A stretch of 64,000 nt of DNA from contig NZ_JADZDS010000051.1 of assembly GCF_020850895.1 (NCBI RefSeq), positions 1 through 64,000 on the forward strand, in the 5' to 3' direction. Shown here piece after piece: positions 26,331 to 35,545 of this stretch; the first letter of the stretch is position 1, and each line of letters starts with the position of its first letter. The position numbers and the translations under genes are program-made. The DNA is from Thermomonas sp. (GTDB taxonomy: Bacteria > Pseudomonadota > Gammaproteobacteria > Xanthomonadales > Xanthomonadaceae). Below the pieces are notes generated by a model that was given only the letters and a program-made list of their open reading frames with translations, was not told the DNA's origin and searched no databases.

Positions 26331-29300
26331 TCAGAACGTGTAACGCAGGGTCAGGCGCATCGCCCAGCGCTGCGACGGGTTATTCGATTCGTTGACGTCG
26401 AGGTCATCCGGCATGTACACGCCACCCTTGTTGTACAGGCTGTTGGAGATGTCGAAGATGTACTTGCCGATGTCGGCGGCCGTGCAGGTTGCGTTGACCA
26501 CGGTGCAGACGCCCGCATAGTTCGCAAACTGGCGCACCAGCGGGAAGTCGGCGCGATACTCGACGCCCCAGTTGTGGTTGAGCATGTTCAGGAAATTGAA
26601 GATGTCGAGGCGGATTTCGCCCTTGTGCCCGGCCATGAAACCCGGGATTTCCTGCGAGAAGCTCAGGTCCAGCTGGTTGACCCACGGTGCGCGCGCCGCG
26701 TTGCGGCGGAAGACCTCACCGCGGGCACCATCCAGTTCGGTGTTGCTGTTGACGTAACTCCAGAAGGAGTTGGCCATCGCCGCCGAGGTCGCGTTGGCCC
26801 AGACGACATTGTCCGGCCCGGCCGGCACGTAGGCCAGCCCGCGTGAGCCCAGGCCGATGCCCAGCACGTCGTTGCCGAACACCCAACTGTATGGCGCACC
26901 GTCGTGGCCATCATAGATGGCCGAGACCCGGGTGGCGTATTCCCCGAAGAAGTTGTGCTGCCAACTCACCCGACCCAGCACGCGGTTCGGGATCGAGTAA
27001 TTCGAGATCCCGACCTCCTCGTCACCTGGATTGACGAACGCTCGATTCTGGTAGCTGCTGTAGGCGACACTGGACGTGCCGGGATTGACGTCGGTGCCGT
27101 GGCTCCACGTATAGGCAAGCATGGCGCTCCAGGTGCCGTTGAACGGCTTCTTCAGCGACAGCGTGATGTTGTCGGAATAGCCGCGGCCGGTATTGCTCAG
27201 CAGGATGGTGTTGCCGAACGACGGGTTGCGGTTCCAGAACGTGGTGTTGCTGCTGCCCGGCGCCAAGTACGGGAACTTCGCGTAGCTGTAGCGCCCATCG
27301 GGCAGGATCCCGGTCGGCGCACCGAGGTTGATGTCGGTGTAGCGGATGCCGTTGACGACATCCAGATGCTGGTACTCGGCCGTTGCGACCATGTCCCACC
27401 ACGGCAGCTCACGATCCACGCCGAGGGTGTACTTGGCGACCGTCGGCAACCTGAAGTCGGGATCGACGACGTTGACCGTCATCGACGACGTTCCCAGTCC
27501 CGGCGGGGTCAGCACACCACCCGGGATGTTCTGGTTGTAGGGATCCGCGCTGAACAACGGGTCGGTCGGCAAGCGGTAGCGGTTGATGTTCCAGGTCGCC
27601 ACCGCGACGCCGTTGTTGGAATACGGGTTGGCCACCCACACCGCCGGGGTATTGGACAGGAACAGGCCGGCGCCGCCACGGATCTGGGTGGGGCGCTGGG
27701 TGTCGAGGCGGTAGTTGAACGACAACCGCGGCTGCAGCACGCCGTTGCCGTCGATGGTGGTTGCATTGGTGTAGCCGAAACCGCCGGTCGCGGCGTTCGG
27801 GTTGGCCGCGTTGGCACGCAGTCCACACGGCCCGAGGTTGCCCAAGGTGCCCGGTGCGGCGGCGAAACAGGGGTTGTAGGTCGGCGGCGGATTCACGCGC
27901 GGCAAGTCGTAGCGCAGGCCGTACTGCACCGACAGGCGATCATTGACCTGCCAGACGTCCTGGACGAAGAACCCGTACTGCTTCATCCGGAAGCGGGCGG
28001 CGACGTTATCGAGGGTGTAGCCTGGCGCCGGCAGCGCGAGCTGGTACTGGCGCCACCTGCCGGCGAGGAAGTCGGCGATGGAGTTGAAGGTGTACTGGCC
28101 GTTGTAGCGTTGCAGGAACATGTTGTAGTAATCGTCGGACTGATAGTCCATGCCGGCCTTGAGCACGTGATCGCCCAGGTACCAGGTACCGGCGAAATAG
28201 GCGTTCCAGGTCTTCACGCCAATCACGTTGGCCTGGCTGGAATACTCGGTGCCCAAGCGGACCATGGTGCCGCTGTCGGTGCCGTTGAGGCGCACCGAGA
28301 TCTCCGGCTGGTAACCGCCGACCAGCGGACCGCGGGTCTGGTCGAACTGGTTGTAGCCGATCGAGAGCTCGGTGGAGAAATTCTCGGTCCAGTCGTCGTA
28401 GAAGCTCAGGGCATAGCTGGTGGTTTTCTTGTCGAACGCATACCAGTTGCTGGACAGGGTCAGCAGGCTGGCGCTGCTGTTGGTGATGATCGGCTCGACT
28501 TCGGTGGTCCGGCTCCAGCGGAAGCTGGCGCGGTGGTAGTCGTTGATGTTCCAGTCCAGCTTGACCAGCGCGCGCTTGGAGGTCATGTCGGTGCTGGCCG
28601 AATGGTTGTCGCCGGGATCCAGGCCCCAGCCTTGCGCAACGCTGATGATCTGGTCCAACTGCGCTTGGGTCAGGCCATTCACCCGCGAAGCGGCATTGGA
28701 ATCCGAAGGGCCCCACAGCGAGCCCGGCGAGGTCTTGTTGCCTTCTTCATAGGAGAGGAAGAAGAACAGGCGATCACGGACGATCGGGCCACCGACGGTG
28801 ATCCCCCATGTGGTGTCCCTGCCATAGCCCCGCCAATCAGCCAGCGCGCTGCGATTGTTGCCGCCCTTGCCGATCATGCCGTCGGCATTCTGGTACACGT
28901 AATACAGCGAACCGTGGAAATCGTTGGTGCCGGACTTGGTGACGGCATTCACCCAGGCACCCACGCCTCGGCGGACGGTGACATCGTAGTTGGCCGTGGA
29001 GATGTTGTAGCTCTGGATGGCGTCCTGCGAAATCGGCGTGCCCTTGGTCGGCAAGCCGTTGTCGTTCAGGCCGAAGGGATCGCCGGCCTGGATGGTGTCC
29101 ACGGTGATGCTGTTGTAGCGGAAGTTCTGGCCCAGCGCCGAGAAAGCGCCGCGGTCGCGGTCGGTGACGACGACGTTCGGATCGGTGCGCACCACATCCT
29201 GGATGGAACGGTCGGGGGAAGGATTGCGGTCCATCTCGGCACGCGACAGGTTGGTGCCTTGGCCGCGGTTGTCTGAGGCAAAGGTCGCCGAATTGGGCGT

Positions 29301-29687
29301 TCCCCTGACCACCACCGAACCCAGCGTGGTTGCGCCATCGGAATGGAGTTGGGCGTCGACGGTGGCGACCTGATCAAGGCCGAGGAACACGTTTTCCTCG
29401 GTGTCGGTGCCCTCGCCCGCCTTGGTGATGGTCACCGTGTACGGACCTCCCACGCGCAGGCCGCGGGCGTTGTAGCGGCCACTGGCATCGGTGGTGGCTC
29501 GGCTGACCGTGCCCGACTCGACGTGGGTGATGGTGACTTCGGCGCCGGCCACCGGCTGGCCATTGGCCCCGGTCACCAGGCCGCCCACGCCGGACGAAGT
29601 GCTCTGTGCAAACACGGGGGCCGCGGCAAGCGCGATGATCAGACCCAGTGACAGCTTCGACAGCCGGACGCGGTGCAGGTGGTTCAT
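26331..29687 (-). CDS. TonB-dependent receptor, Oar-like with CarboxypepD_reg domain
   Basis: This outer-membrane protein of 1118 residues has a signal peptide (LIIALAAAPVFAQ, cleavage near residue 28). A carboxypeptidase-regulatory-like Ig domain occupies residues ~32-115 (GGLVTGANGQPVAGAEVTIT). A plug with NRGQGTNLSRAEMDRNPSPD and DVVRTDPNVVV follows, then a long beta-barrel ending in LTLRYTF with C-terminal Phe. This architecture is that of Oar-type receptors, common in Xanthomonadaceae, which import large substrates with TonB-ExbBD energy. The substrate is unknown. It is monocistronic with its own terminator. The 228-bp region before it has only short inverted repeats around GTACGCAACGGTACG. 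Confidence 0.93.
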   Translation of the reverse strand: MNHLHRVRLSKLSLGLIIALAAAPVFAQSTSSGVGGLVTGANGQPVAGAEVTITHVESGTVSRATTDASGRYNARGLRVGGPYTVTITKAGEGTDTEENVFLGLDQVATVDAQLHSDGATTLGSVVVRGTPNSATFASDNRGQGTNLSRAEMDRNPSPDRSIQDVVRTDPNVVVTDRDRGAFSALGQNFRYNSITVDTIQAGDPFGLNDNGLPTKGTPISQDAIQSYNISTANYDVTVRRGVGAWVNAVTKSGTNDFHGSLYYVYQNADGMIGKGGNNRSALADWRGYGRDTTWGITVGGPIVRDRLFFFLSYEEGNKTSPGSLWGPSDSNAASRVNGLTQAQLDQIISVAQGWGLDPGDNHSASTDMTSKRALVKLDWNINDYHRASFRWSRTTEVEPIITNSSASLLTLSSNWYAFDKKTTSYALSFYDDWTENFSTELSIGYNQFDQTRGPLVGGYQPEISVRLNGTDSGTMVRLGTEYSSQANVIGVKTWNAYFAGTWYLGDHVLKAGMDYQSDDYYNMFLQRYNGQYTFNSIADFLAGRWRQYQLALPAPGYTLDNVAARFRMKQYGFFVQDVWQVNDRLSVQYGLRYDLPRVNPPPTYNPCFAAAPGTLGNLGPCGLRANAANPNAATGGFGYTNATTIDGNGVLQPRLSFNYRLDTQRPTQIRGGAGLFLSNTPAVWVANPYSNNGVAVATWNINRYRLPTDPLFSADPYNQNIPGGVLTPPGLGTSSMTVNVVDPDFRLPTVAKYTLGVDRELPWWDMVATAEYQHLDVVNGIRYTDINLGAPTGILPDGRYSYAKFPYLAPGSSNTTFWNRNPSFGNTILLSNTGRGYSDNITLSLKKPFNGTWSAMLAYTWSHGTDVNPGTSSVAYSSYQNRAFVNPGDEEVGISNYSIPNRVLGRVSWQHNFFGEYATRVSAIYDGHDGAPYSWVFGNDVLGIGLGSRGLAYVPAGPDNVVWANATSAAMANSFWSYVNSNTELDGARGEVFRRNAARAPWVNQLDLSFSQEIPGFMAGHKGEIRLDIFNFLNMLNHNWGVEYRADFPLVRQFANYAGVCTVVNATCTAADIGKYIFDISNSLYNKGGVYMPDDLDVNESNNPSQRWAMRLTLRYTF

Positions 29688-29915
29688 GGCATGGCCTCAG
29701 GAATTGGAGTGGAATAAGGAAAGCCCACCGTGCGCCACTGCCGGGAGTCGCCCGACTGGCGTCGCAGGAGGAATTGAGCAAAGCCCCTACGCCGTACGCA
29801 ACGGTACGCCGTTACGGAAGTTTAACACAACCGGCCGGCGGGCCAGCACCGCCCATCGCCTTTCACGCGGATTTTGCCGACTCCGTCACACCGGTTCGGG
29901 ACAGGCGAGGCGGGC

Positions 29916-30509
29916 TCAGCCGGCGCCGTGCAGGTAACGGGCGACGCCGTCGAGGAACATCTGCACCGAGATGGCGACGATCACCATGCCCATCAGGCGC
30001 TCGACCGCGGTCAGGACCCGGGCACCGAGCAGCCGCTGCAGCCAGGGGGAGCACAGCAGGATGACGGCCGTGGCAATCCAGGCCAGGATCAAGGCCAGCA
30101 TCCATTCCCACATCCGCTCGGGCTGTTGTGTGCCCAGCAGCATCACCGCGGCCATGCCGGACGGGCCGGCGATCATCGGGATGGCCACCGGCACGATGAA
30201 CGGTTCACCGCCGGGCACCTCACCCATCACGCCTTCGGCGGTCGGGAAAATCATCCGCAGGCCAATCAGGAACAGCACGATGCCACCGGCGATCGAGACC
30301 GACTCCTGCCGAAGGTGCATCAGGTGCAGGATGTATTGCCCGCCCCAGAGGAACAGCAGCAGCACCACCAATGCGATCACCAGTTCGCGTGCGAGGATGC
30401 GGCGCTGGCGCGCGGCGGAGATCCCCTTGAACAGGCCGAGGATGACCGGGATGTTGCCGAGTGGATCGAGGATGAAGAACAGCAGCAGGGCGGCGGCGGT
30501 GATGGTCAT
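29916..30509 (-). CDS. MarC/YhgN family inner-membrane protein
   Basis: This polytopic membrane protein of 197 residues has six hydrophobic helices. Family features are FFILDPLGNIPVILGLFKG at the start, GGQYILHLMHLRQESVSIAG in the middle and PFIVPVAIPMIAGPSG. The ATG at 30509 places the first helix at the N-terminus as in relatives; the open frame further upstream overlaps the SDR gene in a shadow frame. MarC proteins were once linked to antibiotic resistance, but this has not held up and their role is unclear. It lies 52 nt after the SDR stop, so it is probably the last gene of the grxD-SDR-marC unit. Confidence 0.92.
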   Translation of the reverse strand: MTITAAALLLFFILDPLGNIPVILGLFKGISAARQRRILARELVIALVVLLLFLWGGQYILHLMHLRQESVSIAGGIVLFLIGLRMIFPTAEGVMGEVPGGEPFIVPVAIPMIAGPSGMAAVMLLGTQQPERMWEWMLALILAWIATAVILLCSPWLQRLLGARVLTAVERLMGMVIVAISVQMFLDGVARYLHGAG

Positions 30510-30561
30510 TGCATGTCCCTCGCCATCGCGATCTGGCCCCGCGGCCGGGAATCTCCGGACC

Positions 30562-31326
30562 TCATGCGTCCACCGCGGCAGCGGGCACGGGTTCGCGATC
30601 CATGATCCGGCCACGCCACGGGGCGCCCGCCGCTGACAGCAAGTCCACGCAGGCCTGCGCATAATCGAACGCAGGGCGTGCCTCCGGGTCGGCATTGAGC
30701 TGGTAGGCCTTGGCACGCAAGCCGGTGCGCATCGGGCCGGGGCGCAGGCCGCTGATGCGCGTGCCCTGGGCCCCCAGCTCGGCCTGCAGCATCGGCACCA
30801 GTGCCGCTTGGGCCTGCTGGGCCAGTCCGTAGCCACCCCAGTAGGCACCGGCCGCGCCGGGCTTGCCGCGACGCTCGGGGGTATCCAGCACGAACACCGC
30901 GGCACCGGCATCGGACTTGGACAACAGCGGCAGGCAGGCCTGGGTCAGCCACCAGCGCGCGGTCAGGTCGACATGGATGGCGCGCGCAAAATCGGCTGGA
31001 TCGGTGTGCGCCAACGGAGTCAGCGCACGGAATTCGGCGGCACAGTGCAGCAGGCCATCGAGACGCCCGAATTCACCCTCGATCGCCTGCGCCAGTTGGT
31101 CGTAGTCGTCGGGTGTGGCGCCTTCCAAGTCCAGCGGATACAGCATCGGATCCGGACCAACCGCCTTGACCGCCTCGTAGACTCGATTGAGCGCGCGCAC
31201 CTTGCGCCCGAGCAGGAGCACGCTGGCGCCGGCCTCGGCGCAGGCCACTGCAGCTTCCGCGCCCAACCCGCCCGCCGCGCCCGCGACCAGGATCACCCGA
31301 TCCTGCAATGCGCCGGTATTGCTCAC
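30562..31326 (-). CDS. SDR-fold protein (YciK-like) with altered active site
   Basis: This 254-residue Rossmann-fold protein has the cofactor loop VAGAAGGLGAEAAVACAEAG. YciK-like landmarks follow: DGLLHCAAEF, GYWGG-type sequence before the active tyrosine, and SGLRPGPMRTGLRAKAY. The canonical YxxxK reads Y-G-L-A-Q, so the lysine is replaced by glutamine. The usual serine region reads VFVLDTPERRG, with no clear catalytic serine. It may have lost dehydrogenase activity and act as a binding or regulatory protein, or use another residue. The ATG overlaps the grxD stop by four bases, so the two are coupled. Confidence 0.85.
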   Translation of the reverse strand: MSNTGALQDRVILVAGAAGGLGAEAAVACAEAGASVLLLGRKVRALNRVYEAVKAVGPDPMLYPLDLEGATPDDYDQLAQAIEGEFGRLDGLLHCAAEFRALTPLAHTDPADFARAIHVDLTARWWLTQACLPLLSKSDAGAAVFVLDTPERRGKPGAAGAYWGGYGLAQQAQAALVPMLQAELGAQGTRISGLRPGPMRTGLRAKAYQLNADPEARPAFDYAQACVDLLSAAGAPWRGRIMDREPVPAAAVDA

Positions 31327-31655
31327 GGCCTGCGCGCATCCGCCAGCAGGCGCGCCAGATCGCCGGACTCGGCCAGTTCCACGAGGATGTCGCAGCCGCC
31401 GATCAACTCACCCTGCACGAACAGCTGAGGAAAGGTGGGCCAATCGGAGAATCGCGGCAGGTTGGCGCGGATTTCCGGATCTTCAAGCACGTTGACGGTG
31501 TACAGCGGATCGGCGCCGGCATCACGCAGGGCCTGCACGGCCCTGCTGGAGAACCCGCACATCGGGAACTCCGGCGTGCCCTTCATGAACAACACGATGG
31601 TGTGGCTGTCGATTTCGGCGCGGATGCGCTCTTCCACGGTCGGCACCGGTGACAC
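31323..31655 (-). CDS. grxD: Monothiol glutaredoxin (Grx4/GrxD)
   Basis: It binds and transfers [2Fe-2S] clusters, usually with BolA or as a scaffold partner. The 110 residues contain the CGFS active-site motif in [19 protein letters not shown], the [19 protein letters not shown] glutathione-binding region and a C-terminal helix. Length and motifs fit the single-domain monothiol class. It is first in the grxD-SDR-marC unit. It points away from sodB, with only ~125 bp between, so iron-sulphur and superoxide functions are neighbours here. Confidence 0.95.
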   Translation of the reverse strand: MSPVPTVEERIRAEIDSHTIVLFMKGTPEFPMCGFSSRAVQALRDAGADPLYTVNVLEDPEIRANLPRFSDWPTFPQLFVQGELIGGCDILVELAESGDLARLLADARRP

Positions 31656-31707
31656 TCCTGCTGGGTTGCGGCTGGTCGCTTCACGAAGCGACGACGCGAG
31701 GGTTCGC

Positions 31708-31713
31708 TACAAT
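31708..31713 (+). promoter_or_regulatory. Possible -10 box for sodB
   Basis: TACAAT lies about 70 nt upstream of the sodB ATG, at the end of TTCGCTACAAT. No convincing -35 hexamer is seen 17 bp before it, so the promoter may need an activator. Confidence 0.3.
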
Positions 31714-31781
31714 CGCCCATTGTAATGCGTCAGGCGGCCGCGGCCGTACTGCCCTTCTGTTCCGTCTCGGAGATCCGACCC

Positions 31782-32360
31782 ATGGCCATCGAACTGCCCG
31801 CCCTGCCGTATGCCAACAACGCACTGGAACCGCACATCTCGGCGGAAACCATCGACTACCACTACGGCAAGCACCACCAGGGCTATGTCACCAACCTCAA
31901 CAAGATGATCGAGGGGACCGAGTTCGCCAACCTGGACTTGGTCGCGATCGTCCGCAAGTCGCAAGGCGGGATGTTCAACAACGCTGCCCAGGTGTGGAAC
32001 CACAGCTTCTACTGGAACTGCCTGTCGCCCACCGGTGGCGGCGAACCGGCCGGCACGCTGCGTGATGCGATCGACGCCGCGTTCGGCAGCTTCGCCAAAT
32101 TCAAGGAGGAGTTCACCAAGACCGCGGTGGGCACCTTCGGCTCTGGCTGGGCGTGGTTGGTGCAGCGCCCGGACGGCGCGCTGGCACTGGTGAGCACACC
32201 CAACGCCGCGACCCCGCTCACCGGCGAGGACACCCCGCTGTTGACCTGCGACGTGTGGGAGCACGCCTACTACATCGATTACCGCAACGCCCGCCCGAAG
32301 TACCTCGAGGCGTTCTGGAACCTGGTGAACTGGGAGTTCGCGGCGGCGCAGATGAAATAA
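31782..32360 (+). CDS. sodB: Superoxide dismutase, Fe type
   Basis: It converts superoxide to oxygen and hydrogen peroxide in the cytoplasm. The 192 residues match E. coli SodB in length. Metal-ligand regions are visible: [16 protein letters not shown] (first His), [11 protein letters not shown] (second His) and [20 protein letters not shown] (Asp and third His). The Fe/Mn-discriminating segment [13 protein letters not shown] is typical of Fe enzymes. The ATG at 31782 starts [20 protein letters not shown] as in homologues; an in-frame upstream ATG would add an unlikely 19-residue leader. The gene stands alone, followed by a REP-like palindrome. Confidence 0.97.
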   Translation: MAIELPALPYANNALEPHISAETIDYHYGKHHQGYVTNLNKMIEGTEFANLDLVAIVRKSQGGMFNNAAQVWNHSFYWNCLSPTGGGEPAGTLRDAIDAAFGSFAKFKEEFTKTAVGTFGSGWAWLVQRPDGALALVSTPNAATPLTGEDTPLLTCDVWEHAYYIDYRNARPKYLEAFWNLVNWEFAAAQMK

Positions 32361-32433
32361 GGGAATCTCGAATTACCTCGGATATCTGGCTCGAGGCTCC
32401 AGTGAGCATCTTCAAGTCATTGAATTCAAAGGC

Positions 32434-32465
32434 AATGGATTCCCGCTTTCGCGGGAATGACGAGC
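32434..32465. repeat. REP-like palindrome downstream of sodB
   Basis: CAATGGATTCCCGCTTTCGC followed by GGGAATGACGAG is a member of the palindromic family, 75 bp past the sodB stop. It could protect the sodB mRNA 3' end. Confidence 0.75.
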
Positions 32466-32519
32466 AAAAACCAGTTATTCGAGGTTCCCATAAGTCACAG
32501 CTGCGATCGTGCTTGGGCA

Positions 32520-32543
32520 AACGGCCGGGGCAACCCGGCCGTT
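32520..32543. terminator. Hairpin between sodB and purK
   Basis: AACGGCCGGG-GCAA-CCCGGCCGTT is a perfect 10-bp stem with a tetraloop in the convergent region between sodB and purK. The T-run is minimal (TTGTCC), but its position after both stop codons suggests a shared terminator. Confidence 0.65.
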
Positions 32544-32567
32544 GTCCTTGGAGCGTTCCTCCGCGGA

Positions 32568-33707
32568 TCAGGCGAGGCTGGCAATCACCGGCGCCACCTG
32601 CGCCTGCCGGCCCAGCGCCACACCGACGCGCTGCAGGGCGGCCACCAGCGCTTCGTGGCTGTTGACGCGCACACTGGCATGCCCAACCTTGCGGCCCGGC
32701 CGCGGCGACTTGCCGTAGTCGTGCCAGTGGCCTCCGGCCTCGCGCATGAGCGGCACCGGATCCGGCAGTTCACCCAGCCAGTTGAGCATGCAGGAAACTC
32801 CCAGTGCGCCGGTGTCACCCAGCGGCATGCCGAGCACGGCGCGCAGGTGGTTCTCGAACTGGCTGGTCTGGCTGCCTTCGATGGTCCAGTGCCCTGAGTT
32901 GTGCACGCGCGGAGCCATTTCGTTGGCCAACAGTTCACCATCACGGCAAAACAGCTCCAGCGCCAGCACGCCGACGTAATCGAGTGCCTCGGCAAGGCGC
33001 CGCGCATGATCCAGCGCAACCGCGTGCAGCGCCGCGTCGACCGGCGCAGGCGCAAGGCTCGCCGACAGCACGCCCTCGTCATGCCAATTGCGTGCCAGCG
33101 GCCAGGCGTGGAACGCGCCGTCACGACCACGCACGGCGATCACCGACAGTTCGCACTGGAAAGCGACGTGGCCCTCGAGGATCAATCCGGTGGTTGCCGC
33201 CTGCGGCCCCAGCGCCGCCCACGCCGCACCGATATCCTCCGTCGCGCGGATGCGGAACTGGCCCTTGCCGTCGTAGCCGAGGCGCCGCGTCTTGAGGATG
33301 CAGGGGATGCCGATTTTCATCACCGCGTCCTGCAGCGCGGCCTCCGAATCGACATCCGCAAACGGTGCGACCGGAATGCCGAGGTCGCGGAACAGGTTCT
33401 TTTCGGAGAGTCGGTCCTGCGCCACCGCCAGCGCCTGCGGCGGCGGGAACACCGGCACCCGGGCAGCCAGCCAGTCGGCGGCCTGTGCGGGCACGTTCTC
33501 GAAATCGAAGGTCGCCACATCCACGCCATCGATGAAACGGGCCAGCGTGCCTTCGTCGGCGTACTCGCCCACGGTCAGTGGTGCCACCTGGCCGGCGCAG
33601 GCGTCGGCGGCAGGATCAAGCACTTTGAAGCGCAGCCCGAGCGGGGCACCGGCAAGGACCAGCATGCGGGCCAGTTGCCCGCCGCCGAGGATGCCAACCG
33701 TTTTCAT
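32568..33707 (-). CDS. purK: 5-(carboxyamino)imidazole ribonucleotide synthase
   Basis: PurK uses ATP and bicarbonate to carboxylate AIR to N5-CAIR in purine synthesis. The 379 residues are ATP-grasp: [20 protein letters not shown] at the N-terminus, [20 protein letters not shown] as ATP-binding strand, [20 protein letters not shown] and [20 protein letters not shown], all diagnostic for PurK. The ATG at 33707 overlaps the purE stop by four bases, so the two successive enzymes are coupled. Confidence 0.97.
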   Translation of the reverse strand: MKTVGILGGGQLARMLVLAGAPLGLRFKVLDPAADACAGQVAPLTVGEYADEGTLARFIDGVDVATFDFENVPAQAADWLAARVPVFPPPQALAVAQDRLSEKNLFRDLGIPVAPFADVDSEAALQDAVMKIGIPCILKTRRLGYDGKGQFRIRATEDIGAAWAALGPQAATTGLILEGHVAFQCELSVIAVRGRDGAFHAWPLARNWHDEGVLSASLAPAPVDAALHAVALDHARRLAEALDYVGVLALELFCRDGELLANEMAPRVHNSGHWTIEGSQTSQFENHLRAVLGMPLGDTGALGVSCMLNWLGELPDPVPLMREAGGHWHDYGKSPRPGRKVGHASVRVNSHEALVAALQRVGVALGRQAQVAPVIASLA

Positions 33708-34216
33708 GCGCGCGGGTCGTCGTTGTCCACCACATCGCGGGTCTGCCGGTCGCGGAACGCGGCGAGCGCTTCGGCAATCGCAGGATGGTCGCTGGCCAGC
33801 ATTGCCGCGGCGAACAGTGCAGCATTGGCGGCCCCGGCCTGGCCAATCGCGAAGGTCGCCACCGGCACCCCGGCCGGCATCTGCACGATGGAGAGCAACG
33901 AGTCCATGCCGTTCAGGGCCTTGCTCTGCACCGGCACCCCCAGCACCGGCACCGCGGTCTTGGCCGCCAGCATGCCGGGCAGGTGGGCCGCGCCGCCGGC
34001 ACCGGCGATGATCGCGCGCAGTCCGCGCGACCCAGCGGAGTCGGCATAGGCGAACAGCACGTCCGGCGTGCGATGCGCTGACACCACCCGCACCTCGTGC
34101 GGCACGCCCAAGCTCGCCAATAGGTGCGCGGCGCGCTCCATCGTTTCCCAGTCGGAGCGCGAACCCATGACGATACCGACCAGCGGGACCGGAGAGGTGG
34201 GTATCGTTTCAGTCAT
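33704..34216 (-). CDS. purE: N5-carboxyaminoimidazole ribonucleotide mutase
   Basis: PurE moves the carboxylate of N5-CAIR to C4, the step after PurK. The protein shows [44 protein letters not shown] and [20 protein letters not shown], the standard class I PurE motifs. I start at the ATG at 34216, giving 170 residues, close to E. coli PurE (169). A TTG six codons upstream (34234) is open, but it lies where a -10-like TAGAAT (34241-34246, minus strand) would place the transcription start. Confidence 0.95.
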   Translation of the reverse strand: MTETIPTSPVPLVGIVMGSRSDWETMERAAHLLASLGVPHEVRVVSAHRTPDVLFAYADSAGSRGLRAIIAGAGGAAHLPGMLAAKTAVPVLGVPVQSKALNGMDSLLSIVQMPAGVPVATFAIGQAGAANAALFAAAMLASDHPAIAEALAAFRDRQTRDVVDNDDPRA

Positions 34217-34240
34217 GGCGGCATCGTTCGTCAAATCGGC

Positions 34241-34246
34241 ATTCTA
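34241..34246 (-). promoter_or_regulatory. Possible -10 box of the purEK operon
   Basis: TAGAAT on the minus strand lies 25 nt upstream of the purE ATG. No good -35 box is visible at the usual distance, and no clear PurR-like palindrome was found here. Confidence 0.35.
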
Positions 34247-34343
34247 GCGCTTCGCGGCCAGTCGTTCGCCTTGCCCGGACCGGCTTGCCACCGGATGCTA
34301 CCCTTGCAGGTTCTGGAACCCGTTTGCGGTTACCGCGCACTGC

Positions 34344-34613
34344 ATGGATCGGAAACTGCTCGACATCCTGGTCTGCCCCATCACCCGGCAACCGCTGGCG
34401 TTACTGGACGCGTCGGGCTTGGAGGCACTGAACCGCGCCATCGTCACCGGCTGCGTCCTGCGCAGCGACGGCAGCCCGCAGCGGGGACCACTGCACGCCG
34501 CCCTGGTGACCCGGGACCGCAAGACCGTGTATCGGATCGAAGACGACATCCCGATGCTGTGTGCGGAAGACGCGCTGGCCACGGCCCAGGTCGAAGGGTT
34601 CCCAACGGCATGA
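34344..34613 (+). CDS. Trm112 family protein (YcaR-like)
   Basis: This small 89-residue protein matches the bacterial Trm112/YcaR group. It shows MDRKLLDILVCPITRQPLAL at the N-terminus and YRIEDDIPMLCAEDA near the end. In other organisms Trm112 proteins activate methyltransferases, whereas the role of bacterial short forms is unsettled. Only Cys11 of the usual N-terminal pair is clear, so zinc binding may be lost. The stop overlaps the nadC start (ATGA). It reads divergently from purE. Confidence 0.85.
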   Translation: MDRKLLDILVCPITRQPLALLDASGLEALNRAIVTGCVLRSDGSPQRGPLHAALVTRDRKTVYRIEDDIPMLCAEDALATAQVEGFPTA

Positions 34614-35464
34614 GTGCGATCCCAACGCCGCCTGCCGACACGATTGCCCGCGATGTCGCCTCCGCCTTGGCCGAGGACCTCGGTCCGGGCGATGCCACGG
34701 CAGCCTTGGTGAACGACGGTCCGGATCGCGCTCACCTGCTGTGCAAGGAGACGTGCGTCATCGCCGGGCGGCCGTGGTTCGACGCCTGCCATCGTGCGCT
34801 GGATCCCGAGGTTCGCATCGACTGGCACTGCGCCGAAGGCGATGCGATCCATCCCGGCACCGTGGTCGCCACGCTCACGGGACGCCGGCGCGCCTTGGTC
34901 AGCGCCGAGCGCGCCTCGCTGAACTTCCTGCAAACCCTGTCCGGCACGGCCACCGTCACTGCGCGCTATGTGGCCGCCGTGCACGGCACCCGCGCACGCA
35001 TCCTCGACACCCGCAAGACCCTGCCCGGCCTGCGGGTGGCACAGAAATACGCGGTCCGCGTGGGCGGCGGCGACAACCACCGCATTGGCCTGTTCGATGC
35101 GGTGATGCTGAAGGAAAACCATATCCGTGCGTTCGGCTCGGTGGCTTCAGCCATCGCGCGTGCGCGCGCGTTGCACCCGGACTTGCCGCTGATCGTCGAA
35201 GTGGAGACGCTGGACCAACTGCGCGATGCCCTCACCTGCGGCTGCACGCGGATCCTGATCGACGATTTCGACGCCCCCACCCGGCGCGAAGCAGTGCGGA
35301 TGGCGAGCTCGACCCCGTTCGACGGCCGCATCCCGCTGGAGGTGTCCGGTGGGGTCGATCTGGACGGCGTGCGCGCCATCGCCGAAGACGGGGTGGACTG
35401 CATCTCGATCGGCGCGTTGACCAAGCACGTCCACGCCATCGATTTTTCGCTCAAGTTGGGCTGA
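34610..35464 (+). CDS. nadC: Nicotinate-nucleotide pyrophosphorylase (carboxylating)
   Basis: NadC converts quinolinate and PRPP to nicotinate mononucleotide in de novo NAD synthesis. The 284 residues show SAERASLNFLQTLSGTATVT, the substrate-binding LDTRKTLPGLRVAQKYAV and GGGDNHRIGLFDAVMLKENH, and the C-terminal LEVSGGVDLDGVRAIAEDGV. These are the family's defining motifs. The ATG at 34610 overlaps the Trm112-gene stop by four bases. Further in-frame upstream sequence belongs to the overlapping gene and is not used. Confidence 0.97.
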   Translation: MSAIPTPPADTIARDVASALAEDLGPGDATAALVNDGPDRAHLLCKETCVIAGRPWFDACHRALDPEVRIDWHCAEGDAIHPGTVVATLTGRRRALVSAERASLNFLQTLSGTATVTARYVAAVHGTRARILDTRKTLPGLRVAQKYAVRVGGGDNHRIGLFDAVMLKENHIRAFGSVASAIARARALHPDLPLIVEVETLDQLRDALTCGCTRILIDDFDAPTRREAVRMASSTPFDGRIPLEVSGGVDLDGVRAIAEDGVDCISIGALTKHVHAIDFSLKLG

Positions 35465-35545
35465 GTCCGTCGCTTTTCCGGCACGGACTTCAGTCGTCCT
35501 CCCGACCCGCTTGCAAGTGCCCTGCGTGGCCACCACAGTAAAGGC

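Noticed and set aside
26904-29276. A 790-codon open frame on the plus strand opposite the TonB receptor
   Set aside because: It is antisense to a clear receptor gene, has low-complexity Val/Gly/Arg-rich sequence and no recognisable domain. Long antisense frames are expected in GC-rich DNA.
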